Origin: Rostratula benghalensis
Lineage: Eukaryota > Chordata > Aves > Charadriiformes > Rostratulidae
Assembly (NCBI GenBank): GCA_013399305.1
Contig: VXAI01000178.1
Span: forward strand, 473,819 to 537,818
Direction of reading: 5' to 3'
Length of the DNA stretch: 64,000 bases
Part shown: piece after piece, positions 1-11,680 of the stretch
Layout of the letters: the number at the start of each line of letters is the position of its first letter
How positions within the stretch are numbered: position 1 is the stretch's first letter
Made by a program: the position numbers and the translations under genes
Notes under the pieces: generated by a model
Databases searched by the model: none
What the model was told of the DNA's origin: nothing
The model's input: only the letters and a program-made list of their open reading frames with translations

Positions 1-2584
1 GTGGGAAGTGTTGTATGTGCTTTCTGATATGACTGTTTTTCATTCCCATAGAAGGTTTCAGAATTTGAACTTGGGTGATATTTCCAGGTATGGAGGAGAA
101 ATGGAAAATTACATCTTCCCTTTTTGGGGCCATGCTCTTTTATTATGAAACAATTGCAAAGTGATGGGGACATGTTTGGATAAGTCAACAGCTCTGAAAC
201 TACTAGATGAGGTAACAACACAATGCATCTTGTCTCCCAGATGTGTCACAACATATAGACAGTTTTAGAAGCACTGAAGACAGGTTTTCCTTGGAGATAC
301 AGCTTTGTATTCCTTCACTGAAATGGCCAAGCATCTCAGACCCTGGCTTAGTAATTGATCTGCAGATGTCTCCTTGTTCTTTTGACTCCAAAGGGACTGA
401 AACAGATATTCTCAGTTTTCCTAGACCTAAGAATGTCCCAAATGATAAACTAAACCATTCCACCAGGAGAAGTAGCTTTACCAGGAAACAGGTGGATCCA
501 TCCAAGACTATATTTCATTTTTTTTTTACTGTTGAATATTGTCACCAAGGAGACACAATTTGGTATATTTTCAACTACAGTTTTCCCCACAGCATTGCTA
601 AGGGTAATGCAGCACACAGTTATAAGGTCTAAGAGCATCATATGAGACTAATTCAGAGAGAAGAAAAATGCTTGTTCAGTCAAAAGTACCACGTCCTCTA
701 GAGAGCTTAAGCCCCAAAACCAAGCTGAGATCTTGGGAGGTGCAGGGGCTGGAAAGGACATAAAGAAAATCATGACTCTTTTACTCAGTCCTCCTGGGAG
801 ACTCAGTTATACCGTGGGGCAGGGAAGGAGTCACAGTGAATTCCGAAAGAGAAGAGAGAGGCTGATATCAATATATTCACAAATCTTTCTCCTTTATGTT
901 CTGACAGAATTCAGGAGCAGGGGTTTGATCCTGCCAGACACTTACCCATGTACTGACGCTGTAGTGCTGACTCTGAAGTTCATGTTCACTCTGGTGAGTG
1001 TTGATTTCATAGGATTTCTATAACATCTTGGGGGAGTCAACAAAGTTTTACATGAGGTCTCAGCTTTTCCCTCTGTGTGTTTCCATTTTACAGGGCTACA
1101 TTATCAGATGGGAAAAAGAGCCGAAATCTATCTTGGTTACCGTTTTCTCTGGTGGTTTTGGTATCTGAATTTTGAAGAATGTGCTTCTTATTCCTTGCAG
1201 TGCAATTTTAGAAAAGGGAATGCTAATTTTATTTCCCTTTTTATTTTTTTTTTTTTTAATTCAAATTGTGAAAACTCTCCTTATTTCTATTTATATCATA
1301 ATCACCCTTGTTCTCTATCTTAACTTAGGAAACAGCCTAATGCATAATTAAAACAGCAATGATGACATTCTGGCCTTTGCCAACTTTGCTGGCAGCTGAG
1401 TGGGTTGGTTTTAGTAATCTGGCCTTTTTCATTAGCTACAGCTGAAGTCATACAATGTCTTCATGGATCACTCCTTCTGATTGAGGGTGACTGTGGATAG
1501 GAGCCATCTCACCATTTTCTGGTAGTCATCCAAAAAAATAGGCATGTAAATATGAATTAGCCACCAAAGGTTTGTGTTGTAGCCAGTGGAAAAAAATAAG
1601 CATTTACAGACTGCAATTCATTTGACCTACTTTAATTACTTATTTTGGTATGAGGTGAAATAGAACCCTTAGTGGAAGATGTCTGGACATCAACCACCCC
1701 ACAGAGAGTAGTAGCAATAATGTTGATACTTGGGAGCTCCTGAAAAAATATTTTCTCATACATGGAAAACTTCACTTTTGCTCTGTATTTTATCTGTGCA
1801 CAGCAAGAAGGAGAAATCACCTGGACCTATTGAGAGGGAGTTGTTTGCATGTACAGTACATCCTTATAATCTGTTAGACATATCTCATAATCTACTGGTA
1901 AAGATTGTGCAAAAGTCCCTTGCATGACATGAACAGTACTTATTAAACTGGGGAGGGGATTTTATGAGGAACATTAATTTAATTAAATAGTTCCATTTGA
2001 TGGGCTCTTGGCTGAGATGAGCCATTTAAGGGCATCTTGGTTGGCCCTCATATACCTCCTTTAGAAAGACACAACCTTGTTTAGATCCTATTTTATATCT
2101 GCCAGCCCGATGCAGATGCTGTGGATGTCTTAGGTCATCTCAGTTGGCAGTAGATGCCTTTGGTTATATCAGTCAGAAATATCACCACATTTGCTCTCTG
2201 AATAGCTCTTTGGGTCCTACTGGCTCTACTGAGTGATCTCCACTGATTTATAATGAGAGGTTAGATACCTACTGACATGTGGATGCATCCATTGGTGTAG
2301 CTGTGTGCCGAGAGCTGAATCTTACCATGAAAACATTTGGAAAAAACCCCAACACATTCTGCTGCATGCTCACTAATCATCTACTTATGGTTTAGTCCCG
2401 ACTATATTTCAAACTGAGCACACTGTGTAGGTGGACATGTGTTCCCAACTGAAGCTCAAAATATAATTGCAAGTCATGACATCACATGTAGGAAACATCT
2501 AACAGATGTTGTAAATGTAACCAAACAATCTATGATGCTAACATTAGACTTCCCAGAAAATTTTAAGGATTCATATATTATAGT
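1..2584. other. Unique non-coding DNA, no gene seen
   Basis: AT-rich sequence without a recognisable repeat or gene. The longest open frame (243-632, 129 codons) gives a low-complexity, domain-free product and is matched by overlapping frames on the other strand, as expected by chance. A T14 run lies at 1244-1257 and a perfect 12 bp palindrome (TGGATGCATCCA) at 2280-2291. Nothing else stands out. Confidence 0.75.
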
Positions 2585-2640
2585 CAAGACTAGCCTTGGA
2601 GTCCCTCTAGTCTGACCTTATGCATAACACAGGTTACAAA
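2585..2640 (-). repeat. Ancient CR1-type LINE 3' end, fragment
   Basis: The stretch reading CTCTAGTCTGACC followed by GCATAACACAGG matches the phrase TAGTCTGACCTCCTGTATAACACAGG that I recall as the reverse complement of old CR1 3' ends common in turtles, crocodilians and birds. It is short and worn, with no ATTCTATG tail left. A second piece with the same phrase lies at 44146-44215. The family link is from memory of the consensus; the wording in the sequence is direct. Confidence 0.5.
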
Positions 2641-2820
2641 AAAACCAAACCAAAACAAACCATAAAAATCATCTACTTCATTCCAAACATGAGTTCAATA
2701 AGTTGTTTACTTAAATAATTTTTTCAAGAAAAGGATATCATCTTGAGATGAAAGCACCAGGAAACTGACTCTTCAGCTCTTCTCTTCAAAGTTTATTATC
2801 ATAGTTAATGGCTGTAATGA

Positions 2821-2886
2821 AAACAAAGAAAAAAAAAAAAAAACCAAAAACAAACCTAACTTAAAAACCAAACCAAACCAAAACAG
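2821..2886. repeat. A/C-rich low-complexity tract
   Basis: An A17 run at 2830-2843 and around it is followed by repeated CCAAA units (AAACCAAACCAAACC). This is simple-sequence DNA immediately upstream of the CR1 tail at 2913. No coding potential. Confidence 0.8.
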
Positions 2887-2912
2887 AAATTAATCAAACA
2901 AGAAAAGCTCAA

Positions 2913-3005
2913 AGAATCACAGAATACAGAATCATTTAGGTTGGAACTGACCTCTGGAAGTCATCTAGTCCAACCACCTGCTCAAAGCAGGTCCAGTTAA
3001 ACTAA
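2913..3005 (-). repeat. CR1 LINE 3' end, 5'-truncated
   Basis: It starts with AGAATCACAGAATACAGAAT, the inverted ATTCTGTG tail, and continues with the typical GGTTGGAACTGACCTCTGGA, CATCTAGTCCAACC and CTGCTCAAAGCAGG blocks. The CTGCTCAAAGCAGG box marks the older CR1 type also seen at 44946. Only about 90 bp of the 3' UTR remain, with no ORF2. Strong 5' truncation is the normal state of CR1 copies. Confidence 0.88.
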
Positions 3006-6000
3006 ACTGAAGGTGATTTTTTGTTTTGCTTTGTTTTATTTTTTAAAGATTAAACTGGATGACTGCAACATTGTTCTTTTGCTGAGGGGAGGATCTTGAA
3101 ACTAAAGAAGTTTTTAGCACTCAGTGTTTTCTTTCCATCAAAGGCACTTTATATTTTTATAAGGTCTTGGTGACAGGAAAGATACTTGTACAAGGCTGTT
3201 GGATAATTAGTAGAGCTACAAAGCCTGAGAATACAAGTGGAAATAATATATTGTGGCCCTAGACATGAGCAGAAATGCTATTTTAATTTGGAACAAATAA
3301 AATATTGTATCATAAATGCCTCAATCATGCATATAAGTCTTTAATCTTTGAGAACTGGGGGGGGAAAAAAAGGAAAAATGTTATTTGAAATCAATTCACA
3401 GTAAAATATATTCTTAGTAAGGAAATTTTTATGTATATACAACATCACTGACATTGTTAATATGAGGAAAATCTCAGCTGTGTATTGTGGATTATGCATG
3501 TGTGTACCTCAGAGGCCTGGTTTCAAATCTTGGTTTATAGAAGTGGCATTTACATATCTAACATTTACAGCATTCTTCTCTGGTAAAGCTCTTGAGTTTA
3601 TCAAACAAGTATGGCATATGGAGTCCCATAGGAGATCCATCTTCACCTTGTAAGGCAGAAATTATGCTTTGAGGCCGGAGGTTTGAATAGAAGGCAACCC
3701 TGCAGATGCTGACCCAAGGAATGAAGATTATGGAGGCTTGGATCAGTTTCCTAAGCATAGATGTTTAATGACATTTCAGGCTTCCTAGGCTATTCAAGGC
3801 ATACACACAAGGTTGGAGACAATACACAGGATATGTAGGAGAACCAAGCTCTTCTGAAAAAGCGGAGACCAGCAGGGGCATCCTGTGACTTCTCAAATAT
3901 CACAACACCCATGTTTAGGAAACCAAGCTGAGTCCTTTGTGATTTGCTCCTGGTGAGACAGGAAATTGATGTCAAAATAAAGCCCAGACTCTGATTTCCC
4001 AACCCTGCACCTGTTCATCCTAGCCATAAAAGTATCTTTTTATTTAAAAGAGCAAATGAATTTGAAGGGTATGATTACATTGAGACAAAAAGAGGCACTG
4101 TAAAGTCCTTCACTTGCAAAATTAAAAATAGAGAAGGAATAGAAAAGGATTTCTCAGATGCTAAGACAAATAGTCAAGGCAGTCTTTAAGGATCAATATT
4201 TTAAAATGCAGGTGGGTCACCCTGATGCACCTGCTCAGCTTTACCTCAGGTATACGTGCCTGCACATCCATATCTAAAATTGCATGAAGGCCAATTTGAG
4301 GCAAAAGCTTCCCATGAGGATTTTTGGAGTGGGCAGGGCAGATATGATGGTCTGGTCTTCAGATCACTTCTGGGCACCCAGGCAGATACAGATGAAGGGA
4401 ACCTAGATCTCTAATGACTTACGTCTGCAGCTTAGACACCTACAACACATGTAGAGGTCTTGATTTAAATATTTAGAGGTCTCTCTATCTCAAACTGATT
4501 TTTTCTCTTGCAGTCAGGTTTTTTTATCCCGTTACTGTTGTATTCACCTCATACTATAAACTTTGAAGTCCAGAGAAGCTGAAGAAAAATTATGGGTAAC
4601 TGCTGTGTGCTTTAAATACTATCCTTTTTCTCCTCCCACTGTGTTCTACTGTTAGCTTGGAAATGCAGGGACAGAGTCCTCTTGACTTCAGTAGGAGTTG
4701 AGTTTTCTGGCTCCAACCCAATAAAACTTGCAAACCAATCTAATTTTAATTTTTGATTTTAATAAAAAAATGTAAGGGTCTGTGGAATATTCATGGACAC
4801 CAGTTCATCTACAGTATGTGAAATATAGTTAGAATTAACTTCGCACCTTCATTTCAATACAACAGTTTTACACATCAGGAAGGTGACTTTGTGCTAGAGA
4901 ATTTTCAAATAGGAGAACAAAGAAGGAAACTCATGAAATGCACATGAAATAGGGTTCATTTTGTGCTTCCATAACATACAGGTTCATATTTGGTGGTCAA
5001 AATCCTGCCAAATAGGGATAAAAGCTATTAATTTTTATTTCTATGTGCTGAAAATCTCCTCAAGATTTCTCTCCTTTGGAACAAGGACTTTGTTTTGGTA
5101 AAAAGTTAAGTTCAAAGAGTTTTTGCTGTTTTTTCTCTCCTTGGCAAATCTTTGATTGTTTCTGAAACACTTCAGTTTCCATTGGTGGGAATCTAGAGTT
5201 TTGAACTGAAATAAATTGTCAAAATAGATTATCAAAATTAGAGGTGATCATTGTCAAAATTGCTGAAAAAAAGTTTATCCAGATTGTTGGGGGAAAAAGT
5301 GTGTGATCTACCTAAATGACATTTTTTCCCTACATTTTTGTTCTTGGAAAATGTCATTATTTTTGATTTTTCAGGTTAAAGAAAGATAGAAAAAGCAGAA
5401 TTCTGCAAACAGAATTACAGAATTTAGCAACTTTGAAGAGGTTGTCAGGGCATTTTCACTCAAACCTCATCACTCTGCTTAATCCTTGAAAACTAATGAA
5501 GGTCTGAGTAAATAGATGCTCTATGAAAATTAGCTGCTCCTATATATCTTTCACACTGTCTATTTAACATCTTAAAGCATTTTGGATAATTTTGATCCAT
5601 ACCTGTTAGAGCAAAATGTTCATTACGGAAGACATATTGCTGTCAATAACGTTGAACAGTCCGTGATGATAAGGAGACAGTTATTGCTCCTGACTTAAGC
5701 TTTGCATTTGGATGTACAAAAAAAATATGTTGCTTAGCACAACTGATGGATGGTAACTCATTACACTGTGGCACCCCATCCCTCCACACCTAAGACAGTG
5801 GCAGCAGTGGGCTTTAGCAGTGATGCTACATCTGATATCCACAAAGCAGCCTTTTAAAGGGTGAACAAAGCAACGGGCAACAGGGAAGGACAAGGAAAGC
5901 TTTAGTATTGAATGGATGGTCCTCCATCCTGGAAGACATAGCTGTGGGCTGCATGGAGAGATGAACTTACAGGTTGCACATTGTGATCAGGGTCTGGATG

Positions 6001-8195
6001 TTCATGTTTTGGAGTTACACAACAGGGTTTAAATAACGGTAATGTAGGCGTTGGATTCCAGCTCTTGTTGCTTGGGTAGGAGGAAGAGTATAAAGAGTGT
6101 AAAGTTATTGAGCTTTGCTGGGTTTTTTTGTTTGCTTTTTTTTGTTACGTTTGTTTTTTTTTTCTTCAAGTGGAAGACAGATACATAGTTTCCAATAAGA
6201 AATTTAGATTGGGCCCTCTTGGCTTTGGATGGAAGGGAGTTCAGATCATGGGCTTGTGACAAATTATACCTTGTCTCTTGCTTGCTTATCAGTACCATTG
6301 TAACCTCTGAATCTGAGCTTCAGGTGGACTAAGAGGGGGAAAGCTCATAGCTAATAAGACTCAACAGTGGTTTCACTTTATGGTACTGTCACAGCTATGC
6401 ATTTTTCCCATAAAAGACTTGGCTGTTTAGTGTGAACCATAGAGGTCAGATCTTTTTCACCTGTATAGGTTTTTCATTTCTGTTGGGCAATTCAATCTGG
6501 TGTACTAAGCTTGTAGGGTAACCATTTCAAATGCTTGAAACCTACTGAGCAGCAGCTGTAAGCTTTTTCTGAGGAAGTTCAAGTCCAGTCTCCCTATTGA
6601 TTCCAGTCTCTCACAGCTGGAGAACTTTATTTTTTCTTTATCCCTAGCGGAAAAGAAAATTAGATGGTTTTTTTTTGTTTCCTTCTTTCTCTATGAACTT
6701 CCCTCCTCAGGCTAGATTATGCCTGAGGGAGAAAGGATGAGGACAGAAGGTACCACTCCATGAGGAGTCCTGGGAGATGTTGCAATTCAGAAACATCTTC
6801 CTGAGATTCAGTTCCTTCCTTGCTTCCCCTTATTTTGAGGAGTATGGGGATTTCTTAGCAATTTGACACTTCTCCGTGCTAGCTGTAGTTCTCAACACCT
6901 TGCATACTAGTTTTTTATTCATTGACTAGTGAACTGCTGGGTAAATTCAAGCTTATGGTCTCTCCGTGTTGTGCACCCATCATGGAAATGACATCTATTT
7001 CTGTTGCCTGAAAACTCATATTTCAAGAAGCCAGAACAAGATCTTGGGGAAGAAAAAAAAAAAAAAAAGATATATTTCAGCATTAACTAAATATTCATCT
7101 CTGTCTCATGAAGGGTCTCTTCATCTTGAGTAGAACTGTTCACACCAGGAGCCCTTGTTTGCCATTTCCCCCTCCACCTCAGAGACATAGCTTCCAAGAC
7201 AATGTCTGGCTTGGTTTTATCAACTGAAATATGAATGTGATGGATTGTTTTTTCCTTCCATTGTTAGGTCTGTCCTTGCAGCAACCTGCCTGGCAAAACA
7301 GAAATTCAGAAATTTATAACTTATATCTAGATTCAGTGAAAATGGATATGGCAGAAGTTCCTGCAGGAATGATCTCCAACCTGGCTCATGAGCATTAGGT
7401 AGACCAGGAAGCAAAAAAAATCTTCATCAGCAAAGAAATATAAAAATATCTATTTTTTTTTCTTTTTTTCCACAAGAAATTTAAACTACTAATAGCATTA
7501 CAATGCTTCAGAAAAATTGGATGACTGATCAGTAAAACGCACTAATCGCTGCCCGGTGAAGGTAGTTCAAAATCCCATGTTCTGTCCCAGGCCCACCAAC
7601 CTTTGCAGTTATCATCCTCACCAAAATCTGCTGTGTCTGCTTTGTCTCTGGGCTGACCCAGGCCGAAATTAATTGCCAACACCAGACTAGAAATAAGCTG
7701 AAATCGGTATAATATTTTTCATCTCAGAAGACCTGCAAAAATAATGTTGCCTGAGAATCCAGTTCAAACATCTAACCTCCCAATTTCTAAACTGGAATTA
7801 ACAAGTGTGAAAATGAAAGTCACACACCCCAAACCTGCATTTGGCTTTATCTGAAGTACTTGTGAATTACAAATTGGTTTTCTCCTTCCCTCCCTCCCTA
7901 TGTTTGCAGAAGAAACTCAATACCCGTCATGGCAAGATATTTTGGGCTGCTTGTATTTTTCCATGTCAAATCCCCTTCAGCCAAGCAAATATAATAATAA
8001 TACCAGTGTCACGCATCATGAATTCACACTTCACAGACCAATAGGTGAGGACTCGGCACTGCAGTGTCAAAGCAAAGGAGAGGGAATACAGGCCATAGAT
8101 CAAGATCCTTTCAAGACATTGTCTTTTCTCAGCTGCAAACGTTTTCATATTTCTTTAACAGAATTTGTGTCACTTTCTGGCAGTGAAGCACCATT
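3006..8195. other. Unique non-coding DNA, no gene seen
   Basis: Five kilobases of AT-rich unique sequence. Small open frames (up to about 90 codons, for example 6029-6298 on the minus strand) have lysine- or leucine-rich composition dictated by base content and no domain. Low-complexity spots: T/G-rich 6119-6165, A16 at 7053-7068, T-rich 7452-7470. The segment 7520-7720 has a few CpGs and a less AT-biased, conserved-looking texture (see findings), but no gene can be called. Confidence 0.7.
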
Positions 8196-8306
8196 AAAAA
8201 CAAAACAAAACAAAACAAAACAAAACAAAACAAAACAGAAACCCAGCAAAACAAAAAAAAACCCAAAACCCCAGAAATCCCAAAACAAAAAAACCAAACC
8301 CAAACC
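8196..8306 (+). repeat. (AAAAC)n microsatellite with A/C-rich flank
   Basis: About eight perfect CAAAA units fill 8196-8237 and grade into a decayed A/C-rich tract with AAACCC and CCAAAA units up to 8306. The open frame crossing it owes its KTKQNK repeats to the microsatellite, not to a gene. A shorter AAAAC array is at 17907. Confidence 0.95.
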
Positions 8307-8495
8307 GTCACCACTTTAAAATGGGGAAAATGTTTGTTTTTCCTCTATTGACCACCCAGTGTAAACCTAATAAATCAAGCAATTAAACCGTACTTAAAAC
8401 ATTTCCCTAAAATAGATTTGCGTGAACACATTGAAAGCCAGAGACCATGTTAATCATAGTAATCTATGACACTTCATGCTTGTGTAGTGTGAGGA

Positions 8496-8655
8496 TGCCA
8501 AAATGCTTTCCGAGCATTAATTAATTGAGTTTCACATTACGCTGTGTGAGCATGGGGATTATCCTTGCTGTATAGCTGGAGGGAGATGGCTGAATGATTT
8601 GCTCGAGGCAACCTCACCCAGCAGGCAATGCCAAGACAGGGAGCAGAATCGAGAT
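8496..8655 (-). repeat. Probable MIR-type ancient SINE
   Basis: Read as given, the order of blocks follows the reverse complement of MIR: AAATGCTTTCCGAGCATTAA (consensus AAAGCGCTTTACA..ATTAA), GGGGATTATCC (MIR ATTATCCCC region), then TGATTTGCTCGAGGCAACCT and CACCCAGCAGG (consensus TGACTTGCCCAAGGTCACACAGC), and finally GGGAGCAGAATCGAG (consensus GGGATTCGAACC region). Divergence is high, as expected for a repeat older than amniotes. An L2/L3-derived fragment sharing this block is the alternative. Confidence 0.55.
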
Positions 8656-9529
8656 AAGCCAAGTAGTGGAACCTGGAGGCCTTTTTTCTGAAGGCAAGAA
8701 GGCACTTTGGCAGGGCATTTGACAGTGTGTGAGCCCAGTTTCAGAGGTCACCTGGGTCAGGAATAGTTCCTTTGACACCAGTGTAGTTGCTGCATGGTGA
8801 TACCTTCATGCAGGATCCAGATATACTTAGGCAGCAATACTTTGAAGGCAGCTGTGTGCCAATCAACAGCCAAGGAAAGAAGACCTGTTGGCATAGGGAA
8901 ACTAGAACAAGTCATTTGTAGAGTGGCAGTGCAAGCTGCCCAATACTGACCTACTATCTATATGGCTGCAACTTGTTTTCCAGAAATATGCTAAAAGGCA
9001 CCTTTTATGTATTCAGCAATTAAGTTCTCTGTTAGGAAGCCACCGGGCAGAGGAATGGAGTTTGCAGATAGTTGAAATTTTTCAGAATTTTTTTCCAAAA
9101 AAATTCAGCTTTGTGCCTGAGAGGTGGCAATGATATCCACGTATATAAAAGATTCCCGAGGAAACTGTTAATACTAAAGAAAAGCTGTATGTATGGTTAA
9201 GGGAATATGTGTGTTTATTAAGTGGGTGTTCAGCTAATCTTTTTTTTTTCTTTTCTGTACACTCTTTTCCAGTCAGAGCTGCTGTGCTTCACTGATATAT
9301 CCTTGTGCAGTACCTGGGTCATTTGTGCTTGAGATGGTGGGGGACTGAGCTCAATGTGTACCTTCTACCCCAACCCTCTGTGAATATGACTTATATCCCT
9401 GTCACTTCTTAGACCCATATCCAGGCACACTGGCAACCACCCTTTTTGGTCTTTTTTTCTGACACAACCACACTCATCTTTGTCTTGTGTCCAATCACCG
9501 CACCAGCAGGTCAAGGGCAGGTAATTCTG
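8656..9529. other. Unique non-coding DNA, no gene seen
   Basis: No repeat family or gene recognised. A T10 run at 9240-9250 is the only low-complexity spot. Confidence 0.65.
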
Positions 9530-10096
9530 CCCCTTTACTCTGCTCAGGTGAGAACCCACTTGGAGTACTGCATCCAGCTTTGAGGTTCTCAGCACAGGAA
9601 GGACATGGACCTGCTGGAGCAGGTCCAGAGGAGGCCATGAAAATGATTTGTGGGCTGGAGCACCTCTGCTGTGAGGACAGGCTGACAGAGTTGGGATTCA
9701 ACTTGGAGAAGAGAAGGTTCTATGGAGACTTTATAACAACCTTCCAGTACCTGAAGGGGGCCTACAGGAGATAAAAGCAGGGCTTCTTTATCAGAGATAA
9801 AAACAGTACAAGGGTCAGTGGTTTTGAACAGAAAGAGGGAGGATTTAGATAATAGGAAGAATTTATTTGCTATGAGGGTAGTGAGGCACTGGTACAGGTC
9901 TCCCAGAGAAGTTGTTGATGCCCCATCCCTGGACACATTCAAGGTCAGGTTGGACAGGGCTCTGAGCAACCCAATTTAATTGAAGCCATCCCTGCCCATG
10001 GCAGGGGTATTGCATTATATGAACTTTAAAAGGTCCCTTTCAACCCAAACTGTTCTATATTTCTGTGATTCTATGATCCTGTGATTCTATGATCTT
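9530..10096 (+). repeat. CR1 LINE, 3' ~570 bp with decayed ORF2 end
   Basis: One of the two longest CR1 copies here. The 5' part encodes the end of the CR1 ORF2 reverse transcriptase: GLEHLCCEDRLTELGF and FQYLKGAYRR are visible in the frame ending with a stop at about 9772. The rest of ORF2 carries on only after stops and shifts (FIRD..GFEQKEGGFR). The 3' UTR follows with GAAGTTGTTGATGCCCCATC, CAGGTTGGACAGGGCTCTGA and CCCTGCCCATGGCAGGGG, and the copy ends in several ATTCTATGATCCTGTG tail units. It is 5'-truncated and inactive. The CCATGGCAGGG box puts it in the type shared with 30642, 32830, 34671 and 57218. Confidence 0.95.
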
Positions 10097-11310
10097 TTCA
10101 TTCCCTCTGACCTCACTCCTTACTATTTCACCATTTGCTTATCCCACACCTTTTGACAGAGGGAGGACAGTTGTTCTTTTTTCTCTTTTTCTCTACTAAG
10201 GCCAACTCCAGGAACATATCTGCTGGTAGCTGGCATTTCCCTCCCTCCTCTTTTTCTGGACTCTTAACCCTGGCTGTGATGCTCGGCAGCAAAGATTTCT
10301 GTGGGCAATTTGGATAACTGTGTACACGTGCAATCTGTTTTTCAGGAAGTCCCTTTCCCTCCTGCCAGCACTGAGTCATCGTCAATGAGCAATCATAGAG
10401 CCTTGCCAGGAAGAAATACCCGAGCTGTGGAGGGGGAGAGGCTTTCAGTTCAGTGAACCCAGTGACCGACTCTGGGAAAACCATCAAGGGAGCAAAATGT
10501 AACAGGAGGACCCATCACTAGCCACAGTGTGATCACTGCCAGCCAGGAAGGCTTAGGTGGTTCAATGTATTTCCAAGCCCAGCTATCACTCAAAGATTCA
10601 TAGCCCATTGGTGAGTCTGACTTGGTTTTGGACAGCAGATCTTTCCTTGCCTTTCCCAAGTCCTTGTTTTACAGACTTATTTGCTCGTTGGATTAAAAAA
10701 AAGTGTATTGTTTGCTGTTAGCTACTAGTCCTCTGAAGAGCTTCTGACACATCTTCCCTTTATGAAGGGAAAACCACCATTTTCAGTCTATACACAAAAA
10801 AGGTCCTGACCACCTACTTTTTGTCTCTTCTGAGCCTGTTCCCTGGAATACATTTGCCTGAGCTTTTCGCAGAACTGGCTCTGTTTATTTCAATACTGTA
10901 GCTGTGGCACAAAATAAAATCAAAGAGTGGTGAATGATCCCTGTAAATGATTTATTATATTGTCAATTTAGAATGGCATTGACACACTAATTGGCAAACA
11001 GGCAGTGCTATCTTCTACCTCCTATCTCTCCCTTCACAGTCATGCTACCTCCTTTATTTAGGGTTGAGATCATTGCATGGTGAGGGATTCAGAGCAGGGA
11101 ATTAATTCAAGTGAAAGCTAACTCTGTCAAGAAAGCAGAAAGTAATTTTCAGCTAGATGAATGACCTGCTTCCCCATGGCAGATCTCCACAAGAGGTAAT
11201 ATGAGCAGCAAGTGCATTGCTGGAATGAGCACCCAGGATCTTGGAAGGAGTGGTGGGACCAAGATATTTTCAAAGAAGGCTGGATTTCAGTTAACATAAA
11301 GAAATCAAAG
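10097..11310. other. Unique non-coding DNA, no gene seen
   Basis: Open frames up to 119 codons (10128-10487, minus) have no recognisable domain and overlap frames on the other strand. No repeat seen. Confidence 0.65.
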
Positions 11311-11378
11311 TTATAGAACCATAGAACCATTTAGATTGGAAAGGACCTTTAAGATCATTAAGTCCGAACATTCAATTT
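11311..11378 (-). repeat. CR1 LINE 3' end, short fragment
   Basis: ATAGAACCATAGAACCATTT is a slightly mutated inverted tail, followed by AGATTGGAAAGGACCTTTAA, GATCATTAAGTCC. This is the terminal ~65 bp of a CR1 copy with the GACCTTTAAGATCAT form. It faces the tail at 11587 in opposite orientation. Confidence 0.88.
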
Positions 11379-11586
11379 CACAGTGAGAGAATGCAAAACT
11401 CTTCTAGATTCTGCATCTCCTCTATGATCAGATCTGTAAAATAGTCCTTTCTGCTCCACAATACTGCATGCCACATGCATTCATTGCATTTTAGTCTCCT
11501 TTTCCTACACTGCTAGGTGTTCGGAGAAATAAGACAACTGGCCGCAGGGCTGCAAGGCTGGTCACCACAGAATATCCATGTAATGC
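11379..11586. other. Unique DNA between two opposed CR1 tails
   Basis: About 200 bp without a recognised repeat. It would form the loop if the flanking CR1 tails paired. Confidence 0.5.
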
Positions 11587-11680
11587 AGTGGGCATGATCT
11601 TTACCTTCCAATCCAAATCATTCTGTGATTTTAAGGCTCTATGATTCTGTGATTCTATCATTCTGTGATCCTGTGAAACA
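11587..11680 (+). repeat. CR1 LINE 3' end, short fragment
   Basis: GATCTTTACCTTCCAATCCA and AAATCATTCTGTGATT match the final CR1 block on the plus strand. Five irregular tail units follow (CTATGATTCTGTGATTCTAT and similar). Only the last ~90 bp remain, and the tail is longer than in most copies here. Confidence 0.88.

Noticed and set aside
5405..5480. ATTACAGAATTTAGCAACTT, similar to an inverted CR1 tail
   Set aside because: No GGTTGGAA or GTCCAACC block in the expected place.
7900..8319. 139-codon frame with a lysine/asparagine-rich C-terminus
   Set aside because: The C-terminal third is the AAAAC microsatellite translated. The first part has no recognisable domain.
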